A stretch of DNA of 64,000 bases from assembly GCA_963789885.1 (NCBI GenBank), contig CAWBNB010000064.1, positions 124,001-188,000 of the forward strand. The letters are read 5' to 3'. Positions 26,326 through 36,934 of this stretch are shown here, in pieces (within the stretch, counting starts at the first letter, position 1; each line of letters begins with the position of its first letter). This stretch comes from DATEDA01 sp963789885. GTDB taxonomy: Bacteria > Pseudomonadota > Gammaproteobacteria > Burkholderiales > SG8-39. The translations under genes and the position numbers were made by a program. The notes beneath the pieces were generated by a model. The model saw nothing but the letters and a program-made list of their open reading frames with translations. It ran no database searches and was not told the origin of the DNA.

Positions 26326-26693
26326 CACAGCACCTCGGGAGCAAGCGACACGATCTTCATGAACCGCTCGGAGCGCAGCTCGCGCGTCACCGGGCCGAAG
26401 ATGCGCGTGCCGATCGGCTCGAGCTTCGGGTTGAGCAGCACCGCTGCGTTCGAGTCGAACCGGACGCGCGAGCCGTCGGGCCGGCGCACGCCCTGCGCGG
26501 TGCGCACGACGACCGCGTGGTAGATCTCGCCCTTCTTCACGCGCCCGCGGGGCGCGGCGTCCTTGACGCTCACCTTGATCACGTCGCCGATGCCCGCGTA
26601 GCGGCGCTTCGAGCCGCCGAGGACCTTGATACACATCACCGAACGCGCACCGGTGTTGTCGGCGACGTCCAGCACCGTCTGCATCTGGATCAT
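26325..26693 (-). CDS. rplN: 50S ribosomal protein L14
   Basis: This 122-residue protein contributes to intersubunit bridges. It reads MIQMQTVLDVADNTGARSVM, VKDAAPRGRVKKGEIYHAVV and TRIFGPVTRELRSERFMKIV. It is the first gene of the spc operon, preceded by a 169-bp gap holding a sigma70-type promoter (26830-26859), as in E. coli where Pspc precedes rplN. Confidence 0.98.
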   Translation of the reverse strand: MIQMQTVLDVADNTGARSVMCIKVLGGSKRRYAGIGDVIKVSVKDAAPRGRVKKGEIYHAVVVRTAQGVRRPDGSRVRFDSNAAVLLNPKLEPIGTRIFGPVTRELRSERFMKIVSLAPEVL

Positions 26694-26829
26694 TCTCTTT
26701 TCTCCAACTTCTCCTGCTCGCCGACCCGCCCTTAACCTCGGGCCGCCCGAGCAGTCAGTCTTGGAGCCCGTTCAGGGCTTGAGGCCCCGCCTGACGGAAC
26801 GACCCCAGGCCGGGGCGAAAAAGCGCGAG

Positions 26830-26859
26830 ATTATAAGGGCTTCCGCCCTACAGGCGCAA
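26830..26859 (-). promoter_or_regulatory. candidate sigma70 promoter of the spc operon
   Basis: On the minus strand TTGCGC (-35), an 18-bp spacer and a perfect TATAAT (-10, 26830-26835) lie just after the rpsQ stop and 136 bp before rplN. The rest of the gap up to rplN holds one small GC-rich hairpin (26737-26751). The location matches Pspc of E. coli. Confidence 0.65.
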
Positions 26860-26862
26860 GTC

Positions 26863-27153
26863 CTAGACCGTCTTCGCCTTCTCCACGAGCTTCGCCACCC
26901 GCCAGTTCTTGGTGCGGGAGATCGGCCGGCACTCCTCGATGGTGACGAGGTCGCCTTCCTTGCACTCGTTCGTCTCGTCGTGCGCGTGGTACTTTTTCGA
27001 GCGCGTCACGATCTTGCCGTAGAGCGGATGCGTCACCCGGCGTTCGATCAGCACGGTGACCGTCCGGTCCATCTTGTCGCTCACCACCCGCCCGGTGAGC
27101 TGGCGGGCGACCTTCCGCCCGGCCGGCGTCCCAACCGGTGTCTGCTCCGTCAT
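26863..27153 (-). CDS. rpsQ: 30S ribosomal protein S17
   Basis: This 96-residue OB-fold protein binds 16S rRNA helix 11. It contains RQLTGRVVSDKMDRTVTVLI, RRVTHPLYGKIVTRSKKYHA and DLVTIEECRPISRTKNWRVA. The N-terminus has ~12 extra residues (MTEQTPVGTPAG). It overlaps rpmC by four bases and is the last gene of the S10 operon before the spc promoter. Confidence 0.98.
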   Translation of the reverse strand: MTEQTPVGTPAGRKVARQLTGRVVSDKMDRTVTVLIERRVTHPLYGKIVTRSKKYHAHDETNECKEGDLVTIEECRPISRTKNWRVAKLVEKAKTV

Positions 27154-27344
27154 TTCGCCCTCGCCTTCTCGCCCATGATCGTGCGCACGCGCGCGATGTC
27201 GCGGCGGACCTTCTTCAGCTGGCTCGTGTTGTTCAGCTGCTGGGTGGCCTTCTGCATCCGCAGGCTGAACTGCGCCTTGAGGAGGTCCTGCAGCTCCTTC
27301 GTGAGCGCGGCCGCGTCCTGGCCGCGAAGTTCGCTCGTCTTCAT
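27150..27344 (-). CDS. rpmC: 50S ribosomal protein L29
   Basis: This 64-residue helical protein sits near the exit tunnel. It contains MKTSELRGQDAAALTKELQD, LKAQFSLRMQKATQQLNNTS and VRRDIARVRTIMGEKARAK. The ATG at 27344 is 4 bp after the rplP stop, and its stop overlaps the rpsQ start by four bases. Confidence 0.97.
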   Translation of the reverse strand: MKTSELRGQDAAALTKELQDLLKAQFSLRMQKATQQLNNTSQLKKVRRDIARVRTIMGEKARAK

Positions 27345-27348
27345 CGCA

Positions 27349-27762
27349 TCACCCCGGTTGCCGCTGCACGAACGTGGTCCGGATCGGCAGCTTCGCCGCC
27401 GCCAGCGCGAACGCCTCGCGGGCGAGCGTCTCGTCGACACCGTCCATCTCGTAGAGCACTTTGCCCGGCTGGATCTCGGCCACGAAGTACTCGGGGTTGC
27501 CCTTGCCGTTGCCCATCCGCACCTCGGCCGGCTTCTGGCTCACCGGCTTGTCCGGGAAGATCCGGATCCAGACCCGGCCGCCGCGCTTGACGTGCCGGGT
27601 CATCGCCCGGCGCGCCGCCTCGATCTGGCGCGCGGTGAGCCGGCCGCGGGTGGTCGCCTTCAGGCCCCACTCGCCGAACGACACCTTGTTGCCGCGGGTC
27701 GCGACGCCGTAGTTGCGGCCCTTCTGTTGCTTGCGGTACTTGGTCCTAGCTGGCTGAAGCAT
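27349..27762 (-). CDS. rplP: 50S ribosomal protein L16
   Basis: This 137-residue protein organises the A-site tRNA architecture. It has MLQPARTKYRKQQKGRNYGV, GEWGLKATTRGRLTARQIEA, ARRAMTRHVKRGGRVWIRIF and the PVSQKPAEVRMGNGKGNPEY loop. Its start overlaps the end of rpsC by 17 bases, a consequence of the long rpsC tail. Confidence 0.98.
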   Translation of the reverse strand: MLQPARTKYRKQQKGRNYGVATRGNKVSFGEWGLKATTRGRLTARQIEAARRAMTRHVKRGGRVWIRIFPDKPVSQKPAEVRMGNGKGNPEYFVAEIQPGKVLYEMDGVDETLAREAFALAAAKLPIRTTFVQRQPG

Positions 27763-28678
27763 CGCCCGGGCCTCCAGTTGTCTTCTTCACGACACGCTTG
27801 ACCGGGGGCTTCTTCGGCTCCGGTTTCGGCGCCTCGACGGCTTCGGGGCTCGCCGCCTCGCCCGCCTTCGCCTCGGCAGCGCCTTCGGCCTTCTTCGGAC
27901 GGCCGCGCGTCGGGCGCGCCCGCACGTCCGGCGCCGGCGCGCCTTCGGGCCGGGCGCCCGGTCGCGGCGGGGCGCGGCGCACACGCCGCGGATCGCGCGT
28001 CTCGTCCTGGGTTTCCGCCGACGGTGCGGTGGCCGGCTGCTCGTGCTTGGAGAGCACTTCGCCCTTGTAGACCCACACCTTGATGCCGATCACCCCGTAG
28101 GTGGTCTTCGCCTCGCCGAACCCGTAGTCGATGTCGGCGCGGAGGGTGTGGAGCGGCACCCGCCCTTCCCGGTACCACTCGGTGCGCGCGATCTCGATCC
28201 CGTTCAGCCGGCCGGCGCTCATGATCTTGATGCCCTGCGCGCCGAGCCGCATCGCGTTCTGCATCGCGCGCTTCATCGCGCGGCGGAACATGATCCGCTT
28301 CTCGAGCTGCTGCGCGATCGAATCGGCGATGAGCTGCGCGTCGGTCTCGGGCTTGCGGATCTCCTCGATGTTGACGTGCACCATCTGCACGCCGAGGAGA
28401 CGGCGAAGCTCGGCCTTCAGGTGCTCGATGTCCTCGCCCTTCTTGCCGATCACCACGCCGGGCCGCGCGCTGTAGATGGTGATCCGGGCGTCCTTGGCCG
28501 GGCGCTCGATGACGACCTTGCTCACCGAAGCGTGCGCGAGCTTGCGCTTCAGGAAGTCGCGGACCTTGAGGTCCTCGTTCAGCATCGTCGAGAACCCGCG
28601 CCCTTTCGCGAACCAGCGCGAGTTCCAGTCGCGGCTCACGCCGAGCCGGAAGCCGATCGGATTGATCTTCTGTCCCAT
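27746..28678 (-). CDS. rpsC: 30S ribosomal protein S3 with long C-terminal extension
   Basis: The product has 310 residues; about 210-240 is usual. The core is canonical: MGQKINPIGFRLGVSRDWNS, the KH domain around ITIYSARPGVVIGKKGEDIE, and GRVPLHTLRADIDYGFGEAK. From about residue 215 there follow ~95 residues rich in Pro, Ala, Arg, Glu and Lys (ARPTRGRPKKAEGAAEAKAG and KPEPKKPPVKRVVKKTTGG). The tail runs 17 bases into rplP. S3 lines the mRNA entry pore, where such a tail could contact mRNA or the membrane (inference). Confidence 0.96.
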   Translation of the reverse strand: MGQKINPIGFRLGVSRDWNSRWFAKGRGFSTMLNEDLKVRDFLKRKLAHASVSKVVIERPAKDARITIYSARPGVVIGKKGEDIEHLKAELRRLLGVQMVHVNIEEIRKPETDAQLIADSIAQQLEKRIMFRRAMKRAMQNAMRLGAQGIKIMSAGRLNGIEIARTEWYREGRVPLHTLRADIDYGFGEAKTTYGVIGIKVWVYKGEVLSKHEQPATAPSAETQDETRDPRRVRRAPPRPGARPEGAPAPDVRARPTRGRPKKAEGAAEAKAGEAASPEAVEAPKPEPKKPPVKRVVKKTTGGPGDASAS

Positions 28679-28687
28679 GGGGGCTCC

Positions 28688-29053
28688 TTAGGCCTTCTTC
28701 GCCCGGGCGCGCTTCGGCGCGGGCTCGTCGCCGACGACCACGAAGATGTGGCAGCTCGGCTTGATGATCTTGAACCCGCGCCCCTTCGCGCGGGCGTGAA
28801 AGCGCTTCAGCACCGTCGCGCGCTCCACCAGCACGCTCTTCACCTTCAGCTCGTCGATGTCGGCGCCGTCGTTGTGCTCGGCGTTCGCGATCGCCGACTC
28901 GAGCACCTTCTTGATGAGGCGGGCGCCTTTCTTCGGCGTGAAGCTGAGGACGTTCAGCGCCTTCTCGACCGGCAGGCCGCGGATCATGTCCGCCACCAGC
29001 CGGCCCTTCTGCGCCGACAGCCGCACGCCGTAAAGCTTCGCTTGGGTTTCCAT
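28688..29053 (-). CDS. rplV: 50S ribosomal protein L22
   Basis: This 121-residue exit-tunnel constriction protein has METQAKLYGVRLSAQKGRLV, NVLSFTPKKGARLIKKVLES, the NAEHNDGADIDELKVKSVLV segment and the tunnel hairpin LKRFHARAKGRGFKIIKPSC. It lies 13 bp downstream of rpsS and 9 bp before rpsC. Confidence 0.98.
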   Translation of the reverse strand: METQAKLYGVRLSAQKGRLVADMIRGLPVEKALNVLSFTPKKGARLIKKVLESAIANAEHNDGADIDELKVKSVLVERATVLKRFHARAKGRGFKIIKPSCHIFVVVGDEPAPKRARAKKA

Positions 29054-29066
29054 CGCCTGCCCGCCC

Positions 29067-29399
29067 CTACTTCTTCGCCGGCGCCGACGCGCCTGGAGCC
29101 GACGTCGGCGCGGGCCCGGCGGACGGCGCTGCGGTCTTGCGATCCGCCGAGTGCGCCTTGAAGGTGCGCGTCAGCGCGAACTCGCCGAGCTTGTGCCCGA
29201 CCATGTTCTCGGTGACGTAGACCGGAATGTGCTGCTTGCCGTTGTGCACGGCGATCGTGAAACCGACGAAGTCGGGCACGATCGTCGAGCGGCGCGACCA
29301 GGTCTTGATCGGACGCTTGTCGCCGCCGCCGCGCGCCGCGTCGACCTTCTTCATCAGATGGTGGTCGACGAACGGGCCCTTCTTGATTGAACGCGCCAT
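29067..29399 (-). CDS. rpsS: 30S ribosomal protein S19 with short C-terminal tail
   Basis: The product has 110 residues against ~92 usually. The core reads MARSIKKGPFVDHHLMKKVD, KTWSRRSTIVPDFVGFTIAV and YVTENMVGHKLGEFALTRTF. About 20 extra residues (PSAGPAPTSAPGASAPAKK) follow. The S19 C-terminus normally reaches towards the A- and P-site tRNAs. It lies 15 bp downstream of rplB. Confidence 0.97.
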   Translation of the reverse strand: MARSIKKGPFVDHHLMKKVDAARGGGDKRPIKTWSRRSTIVPDFVGFTIAVHNGKQHIPVYVTENMVGHKLGEFALTRTFKAHSADRKTAAPSAGPAPTSAPGASAPAKK

Positions 29400-29414
29400 A
29401 TCGGTGCTCCTCGC

Positions 29415-30242
29415 TTACTTCTTGTGGCGGCTCGTGACGATCATGCCGCGCGTACGCTTGTTGGTCCGGGTGCGATAGCCCTTCGTGAGCTGGCCCCACG
29501 GCGAGACCGGGTCGCGCTTGGTGCCGGTGCGGCCCTCGCCGCCACCGTGCGGGTGGTCCACCGGGTTCATCGCGACGCCGCGGACGGTCGGACGCACGCC
29601 TTTCCATCGGACCCGGCCTGCCTTGCCGGTCTTCTCGAGCGAATGCTCCTCGTTCCCTACCTCGCCAATCGTCGCCCGGCAGTCGACGTGCACCTTGCGG
29701 ATCTCGCCCGAACGCATCCGGAGCTGTGCGTAGCTGCCTTCCCGGGCGAGCAATTGCGCCGAGCCGCCGGCCGAGCGTGCCAGCTGCGCGCCCTTGCCGG
29801 GCTGCAGCTCGATGCAGTGGATCGTCGTGCCGACGGGAATGCTCCTGAGCGGCAGCGCGTTGCCGGGCTTGATCTGGGCCTCGGGCCCGCTCGCGAGCTG
29901 CGCCCCGGCGCCCACGCCCTTCGGCGCGATGATGTAGCGGCGTTCGCCGTCGGCGTAGCAGAGGAGCGCGAGGTGCGCGCTGCGGTTCGGGTCGTACTCG
30001 AGCCGCTCGACCTTGGCCGGGATCCCGTCCTTGTCGCGACGGAAGTCGACGACGCGGTAGTGCTGCTTGTGTCCGCCGCCATGGTGGCGAGTGGTGACGT
30101 GGCCGTAGTTGTTGCGCCCGGCGGTCCGCGATTTGCGCTCGATCAGGCTCGCAACGGGCTTGCCCTTGTGCAGCTCGGCCGTGACCACCTTGACGTAGTG
30201 GCGGCGGCCGGCGGAGGTCGGTTTGAGTTTGACGAGGGCCAT
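29415..30242 (-). CDS. rplB: 50S ribosomal protein L2
   Basis: This 275-residue protein is required for peptidyl transferase centre assembly. It has MALVKLKPTSAGRRHYVKVV, TTRHHGGGHKQHYRVVDFRR, GKAGRVRWKGVRPTVRGVAM and the NPVDHPHGGGEGRTG loop with the conserved His. It is packed between rplW (3 bp) and rpsS. Confidence 0.98.
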   Translation of the reverse strand: MALVKLKPTSAGRRHYVKVVTAELHKGKPVASLIERKSRTAGRNNYGHVTTRHHGGGHKQHYRVVDFRRDKDGIPAKVERLEYDPNRSAHLALLCYADGERRYIIAPKGVGAGAQLASGPEAQIKPGNALPLRSIPVGTTIHCIELQPGKGAQLARSAGGSAQLLAREGSYAQLRMRSGEIRKVHVDCRATIGEVGNEEHSLEKTGKAGRVRWKGVRPTVRGVAMNPVDHPHGGGEGRTGTKRDPVSPWGQLTKGYRTRTNKRTRGMIVTSRHKK

Positions 30243-30245
30243 GGG

Positions 30246-30563
30246 TTACTCCGTAGCCTGGAAGTTGATGTCCTGACCCGGCGCGAGGCTGACGTAGGCC
30301 TTCTTCCAGTTGCGCCGGCGGCCCATCATGCGGCCGAACCGCTTTTCCTTCCCCTTCACGTTCGCGACCCGGACGCCGGTCACTTCCACCTTCTTCTCCT
30401 TGGTGCTGAACAGGAGCTCGACCGCAGCCTTGATCTCGGGCTTGGTCGCGTCGGGTGCGACGCGGAATACGTACTGGTTCGCACGCTCGCCGACGAACGT
30501 GCTCTTTTCGGACACGACGGGCGCGAGCAGCACGGTCAGGAGACGTTCCTGGTTGAAGCTCAT
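30246..30563 (-). CDS. rplW: 50S ribosomal protein L23
   Basis: This 105-residue docking site for trigger factor and SRP lies at the tunnel exit. It contains FNQERLLTVLLAPVVSEKST, ANQYVFRVAPDATKPEIKAA and FGRMMGRRRNWKKAYVSLAP. Its start overlaps the rplD stop by four bases. Confidence 0.97.
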   Translation of the reverse strand: MSFNQERLLTVLLAPVVSEKSTFVGERANQYVFRVAPDATKPEIKAAVELLFSTKEKKVEVTGVRVANVKGKEKRFGRMMGRRRNWKKAYVSLAPGQDINFQATE

Positions 30564-31180
30564 GCGTACATCTCCTCGAGCTTCGCCACGGCCTTGCGCG
30601 TGACGAGCACGTTCTTCGAGCTCACCAGCGTCACCGGGTCAGCGTGCCGCACCTCGAGCACCTGCACGTTCGGCAGGTTGCGCGAGGAGAGCGCGAGGTT
30701 CTCGTCGACCGCGTCGGTGATGAGCAGCACCTGGTCGAGTCCGAGCGCCTTGACCTTCTGCGCGAGGAGCTTCGTCTTCGGCTGGTCGACCTTGAAGTCC
30801 TCGACCACCGACAGCCGCCCGTCGCGCGCAAGCTGGGAGAGGATCGACGCCATGCCCGCCCGGTACATCTTGCGGTTGATCTTCTGGCTGAAGTTCTCGT
30901 CGGGCGAGCTCGGGAAGATCTTGCCGCCCCCGCGCCATAACGGGCTGCCGCTGAAGCCAGCGCGCGCGCGGCCGGTGCCCTTCTGCCGCCACGGCTTCCG
31001 GTGCGAGCGGGTGAGGTCGCCGCGAGCCTTCTGCGCGCGCGTGCCGAGGCGGGCGTTTGCCTGGTAGGCGACGACGAGCTGATGGACCAGCGCTTCGTTG
31101 AAGTCGCGCCCGAACGCGGCGTCGGACGCCGACACGGTCGACGCGCCCTTGCCCTGATCGTTGATGAGCTTCAGTTCCAT
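30560..31180 (-). CDS. rplD: 50S ribosomal protein L4
   Basis: This 206-residue protein is the tunnel-constriction protein and, in E. coli, the autogenous repressor of the S10 operon. It reads MELKLINDQGKGASTVSASD, the long loop RSHRKPWRQKGTGRARAGFS, SPLWRGGGKIFPSSPDENFS and NLPNVQVLEVRHADPVTLVS. It lies 8 bp downstream of rplC. Confidence 0.98.
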   Translation of the reverse strand: MELKLINDQGKGASTVSASDAAFGRDFNEALVHQLVVAYQANARLGTRAQKARGDLTRSHRKPWRQKGTGRARAGFSGSPLWRGGGKIFPSSPDENFSQKINRKMYRAGMASILSQLARDGRLSVVEDFKVDQPKTKLLAQKVKALGLDQVLLITDAVDENLALSSRNLPNVQVLEVRHADPVTLVSSKNVLVTRKAVAKLEEMYA

Positions 31181-31188
31181 CGCGCCCC

Positions 31189-31854
31189 CTATTTCTTCGC
31201 CGGCGCCGCTTTGCGCGACGCCTTCGCGGCGGGTTTCACGACGATGTGACCGCCGGCAGAGCCCGGCACCGCGCCCTGCACGAGGAGCAGCTGCCGCTCG
31301 GCGTCGATCCGCACGATCTTGAGGTTCTGCACGGTGCGCGCCTTGGCACCAAGGTGCCCGGCCATGCGCTTGCCGGGGAACACCCGTCCCGGGCTCTGGT
31401 TCTGGCCGGTCGAGCCGGGCGTGCGATGCGAGATCGAATTGCCGTGGCTCTGGCGGCCGGAGGCGAAGTGGTGGCGCTTGATCGTCCCGGCGAAGCCCTT
31501 GCCGATCGAGGTCCCGGACACATCCACCAACTGGCCCACCTGGAAGATGTCCGTGCCGATCTTGGCGCCCGGCTGGAAATTGCCCGCTTCGGCTTCGGCG
31601 ATCCGGAACTCCCTCAGGATCGTTCCGCCCTCGACGCCCGCTTTCGCGAAATGGCCGGCCATCGGCTTCCCGACGCGCGAGGCGCGGCGTTTGCCGTAGG
31701 TGACCTGCACGGCAGCGTAGCCGTCGCTCTCGGGTTTCTTGACCTGGGTGACGCGGTTGTCGGCGACGTCCAGCACCGTCACCGGGAGGCTATCGCCGTC
31801 CTCGGTGAAGACGCGGCTCATGCCGACCTTGCGGCCGACGAGTCCAAGACTCAT
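31189..31854 (-). CDS. rplC: 50S ribosomal protein L3
   Basis: This 221-residue protein nucleates 23S rRNA assembly. It contains MSLGLVGRKVGMSRVFTEDG, SGTSIGKGFAGTIKRHHFAS and RTPGSTGQNQSPGRVFPGKR, whose Gln in the GQN segment is the usual PrmB methylation target. A basic Ala/Lys tail ends the protein. A 124-bp gap with one strong hairpin separates it from rpsJ upstream. Confidence 0.98.
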   Translation of the reverse strand: MSLGLVGRKVGMSRVFTEDGDSLPVTVLDVADNRVTQVKKPESDGYAAVQVTYGKRRASRVGKPMAGHFAKAGVEGGTILREFRIAEAEAGNFQPGAKIGTDIFQVGQLVDVSGTSIGKGFAGTIKRHHFASGRQSHGNSISHRTPGSTGQNQSPGRVFPGKRMAGHLGAKARTVQNLKIVRIDAERQLLLVQGAVPGSAGGHIVVKPAAKASRKAAPAKK

Positions 31855-31945
31855 GTCTCTACCTTTCCTTGTTGCTCCGTGCCCTTGGCTCGGAGTCCCA
31901 GCTGCAATTGGCCAGGAACGTAAACGTGCTACCGCAGAATTTCCC

Positions 31946-31966
31946 GGGGCGGGCAGAGCCCGCCCC
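31946..31966 (-). other. perfect hairpin between rpsJ and rplC
   Basis: GGGGCGGGC and GCCCGCCCC form a nine-pair stem with a three-base loop, followed on the minus strand by GGGAAATT rather than a T tract. It lies 12 bp after the rpsJ stop, so it could be an attenuator or processing site within the S10 operon. Confidence 0.55.
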
Positions 31967-31978
31967 GTACTTGAGCGT

Positions 31979-32293
31979 CTATAGCCTGATCTCTACGTCC
32001 ACTCCCGCGGGGAGATCCAACTTCATCAGCGCGTCCACCGTCTTGTCGGTGGGATCGATGATGTCCATCAGGCGCTGGTGGGTGCGGATCTCCATCTGGT
32101 CGCGCGAGGTCTTGTTCGCGTGCGGCGAGCGCAGGATGTCCCAGCGCTGGATGCGCGTCGGCAACGGCACCGGCCCCTTCACCACCGCGCCGGTCCGCTT
32201 CGCCGTATCGACGATCTCGAGCGCCGACTGGTCGATGAGCTTGTAGTCGTACGCCTTCAGGCGGATGCGGATTTTCTGACCTGGGAGTGCCAT
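31979..32293 (-). CDS. rpsJ: 30S ribosomal protein S10 / NusE
   Basis: This 104-residue protein is a ribosomal protein and the NusB partner in antitermination. It contains GQKIRIRLKAYDYKLIDQSA, GAVVKGPVPLPTRIQRWDIL and DKTVDALMKLDLPAGVDVEI. It follows tuf by 82 bp; that gap holds the hairpin at 32332-32354 and no obvious promoter. Confidence 0.98.
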   Translation of the reverse strand: MALPGQKIRIRLKAYDYKLIDQSALEIVDTAKRTGAVVKGPVPLPTRIQRWDILRSPHANKTSRDQMEIRTHQRLMDIIDPTDKTVDALMKLDLPAGVDVEIRL

Positions 32294-32331
32294 AGCTGTT
32301 CAGTACTCTTGTCTACCTGTATCGGGGATCT

Positions 32332-32354
32332 GCAAGGGGGCCATGCCCCCTTGC
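32332..32354 (-). other. strong hairpin between tuf and rpsJ
   Basis: GCAAGGGGG and CCCCCTTGC flank CCATG, giving a nine-pair stem. On the minus strand it is followed by AGATCCCCG, not by T residues. It is a possible transcript processing or attenuation site between the str and S10 parts of the superoperon. Confidence 0.55.
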
Positions 32355-32375
32355 TCCTGTCCGGCTGCTCGGTTC

Positions 32376-33566
<1,191 letters not shown>

Positions 33567-33577
33567 GATCGTTTCTC

Positions 33578-35693
<2,116 letters not shown>

Positions 35694-35706
35694 AACTTGC
35701 ATGTTC

Positions 35707-35730
35707 GGGGGCGGTCTTTAGCCCGCCCCC
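35707..35730 (-). other. hairpin between rpsG and fusA
   Basis: GGGGGCGG and CCGCCCCC flank a short loop in the 50-bp gap between the rpsG stop and the fusA start. No T tract follows on the minus strand. It resembles the other intercistronic hairpins of this superoperon. Confidence 0.5.
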
Positions 35731-35743
35731 GGGGAACCCTTCG

Positions 35744-36214
<471 letters not shown>

Positions 36215-36255
36215 GTTGAGTCCTTAGGCTTACGCGGGCTTCGGTCCTGGGCCGC

Positions 36256-36633
36256 TCATGCGGCCTTTGGTTTCTTCGCGCCGTACTTCGAGCGCCCCTG
36301 CTTGCGATCCTTGACGCCCTGCGTGTCGAGGCTCCCGCGCACGATGTGGTAGCGCACCCCGGGGAGGTCCTTCACGCGGCCGCCACGGATCAGCACGACC
36401 GAGTGCTCCTGCAGGTTGTGGCCCTCGCCGCCGATATAGCTGATCACCTCGAAACCGTTCGTGAGCCGGACCTTGGCCACCTTGCGCAGCGCCGAGTTCG
36501 GCTTCTTCGGCGTCGTGGTGTAGACGCGGGTGCATACGCCGCGCTTCTGCGGCGAACCCGCGAGCGCCGGCACCTTGCTCTTGGTGACCGGGCTCGTGCG
36601 GCCCTTGCGCACTAACTGGCTGATTGTCGGCAT
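36256..36633 (-). CDS. rpsL: 30S ribosomal protein S12
   Basis: This 125-residue decoding-centre protein has Lys43 (TTTPKKPNSALRK) and Lys88 (RGGRVKDLPGVRYH), so the usual streptomycin-resistance positions are wild type. Asp89 is the RimO methylthiolation site in relatives. It is the first gene of the str operon; a promoter and leader lie in the 301-bp gap upstream. rpoC, its usual upstream neighbour, is 6.6 kb away. Confidence 0.98.
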   Translation of the reverse strand: MPTISQLVRKGRTSPVTKSKVPALAGSPQKRGVCTRVYTTTPKKPNSALRKVAKVRLTNGFEVISYIGGEGHNLQEHSVVLIRGGRVKDLPGVRYHIVRGSLDTQGVKDRKQGRSKYGAKKPKAA

Positions 36634-36727
36634 CTAACGAGTTCCCAATACGTCCAACTTTGCGACCGCGGTTGCTGTCGGGGGTCTGCGGCAGGGCCCG
36701 TCAAGCGTGGCAACCCGGCCGCGCCAG

Positions 36728-36757
36728 AAAAAACCGGGACGGCTGGCGCCGCCCCGG
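36728..36757 (-). terminator. leader attenuator-like terminator of the str operon
   Basis: On the minus strand a ten-pair stem with one mismatch (36734-36757) is followed by TTTTTT (36728-36733). No minus-strand gene lies to its right for about 6 kb, but a strong promoter sits 18 bp upstream. It is therefore in the 5' leader of rpsL, which suggests attenuation. Confidence 0.6.
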
Positions 36758-36774
36758 GGTTTCAAAGCCGCGGG

Positions 36775-36804
36775 ATTATAAAGGCTTTTTCCACAGGGGG
36801 TCAA
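36775..36804 (-). promoter_or_regulatory. sigma70 promoter of the str operon
   Basis: The minus strand shows TTGACC (36799-36804), an 18-bp spacer and TATAAT (36775-36780). Predicted transcription starts near 36768, about 135 bases before the rpsL ATG. Confidence 0.8.
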
Positions 36805-36934
36805 CGCTGGCTCGGGCCGGAAGCGCGTGCTCGGAGGGGGACGCATGGTCGCCGGCGCCTCGCCAGCGGTCGCGGGCGCCACCGGGGCCGCCGGTATACT
36901 CGCGCGCGGTCCCCACCGCAGAGGATGCCAGCGC

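Larger units (their letters stand above)
36634..36934. other. 301-bp divergent intergenic region (rpsL / old yellow enzyme)
   Basis: It holds the str promoter and leader hairpin on the minus strand (36728-36804). On the plus side TATACT at 36894-36899 is a possible -10 for the old yellow enzyme gene, and GAGG lies just before its ATG. No further gene was seen. Confidence 0.6.

Noticed and set aside
26863..29399. Frameshift as the cause of the long rpsC tail
   Set aside because: The tail ends in a basic KPPVKRVVKK style consistent with S3 tails, and shifting frames does not restore a shorter conserved end.
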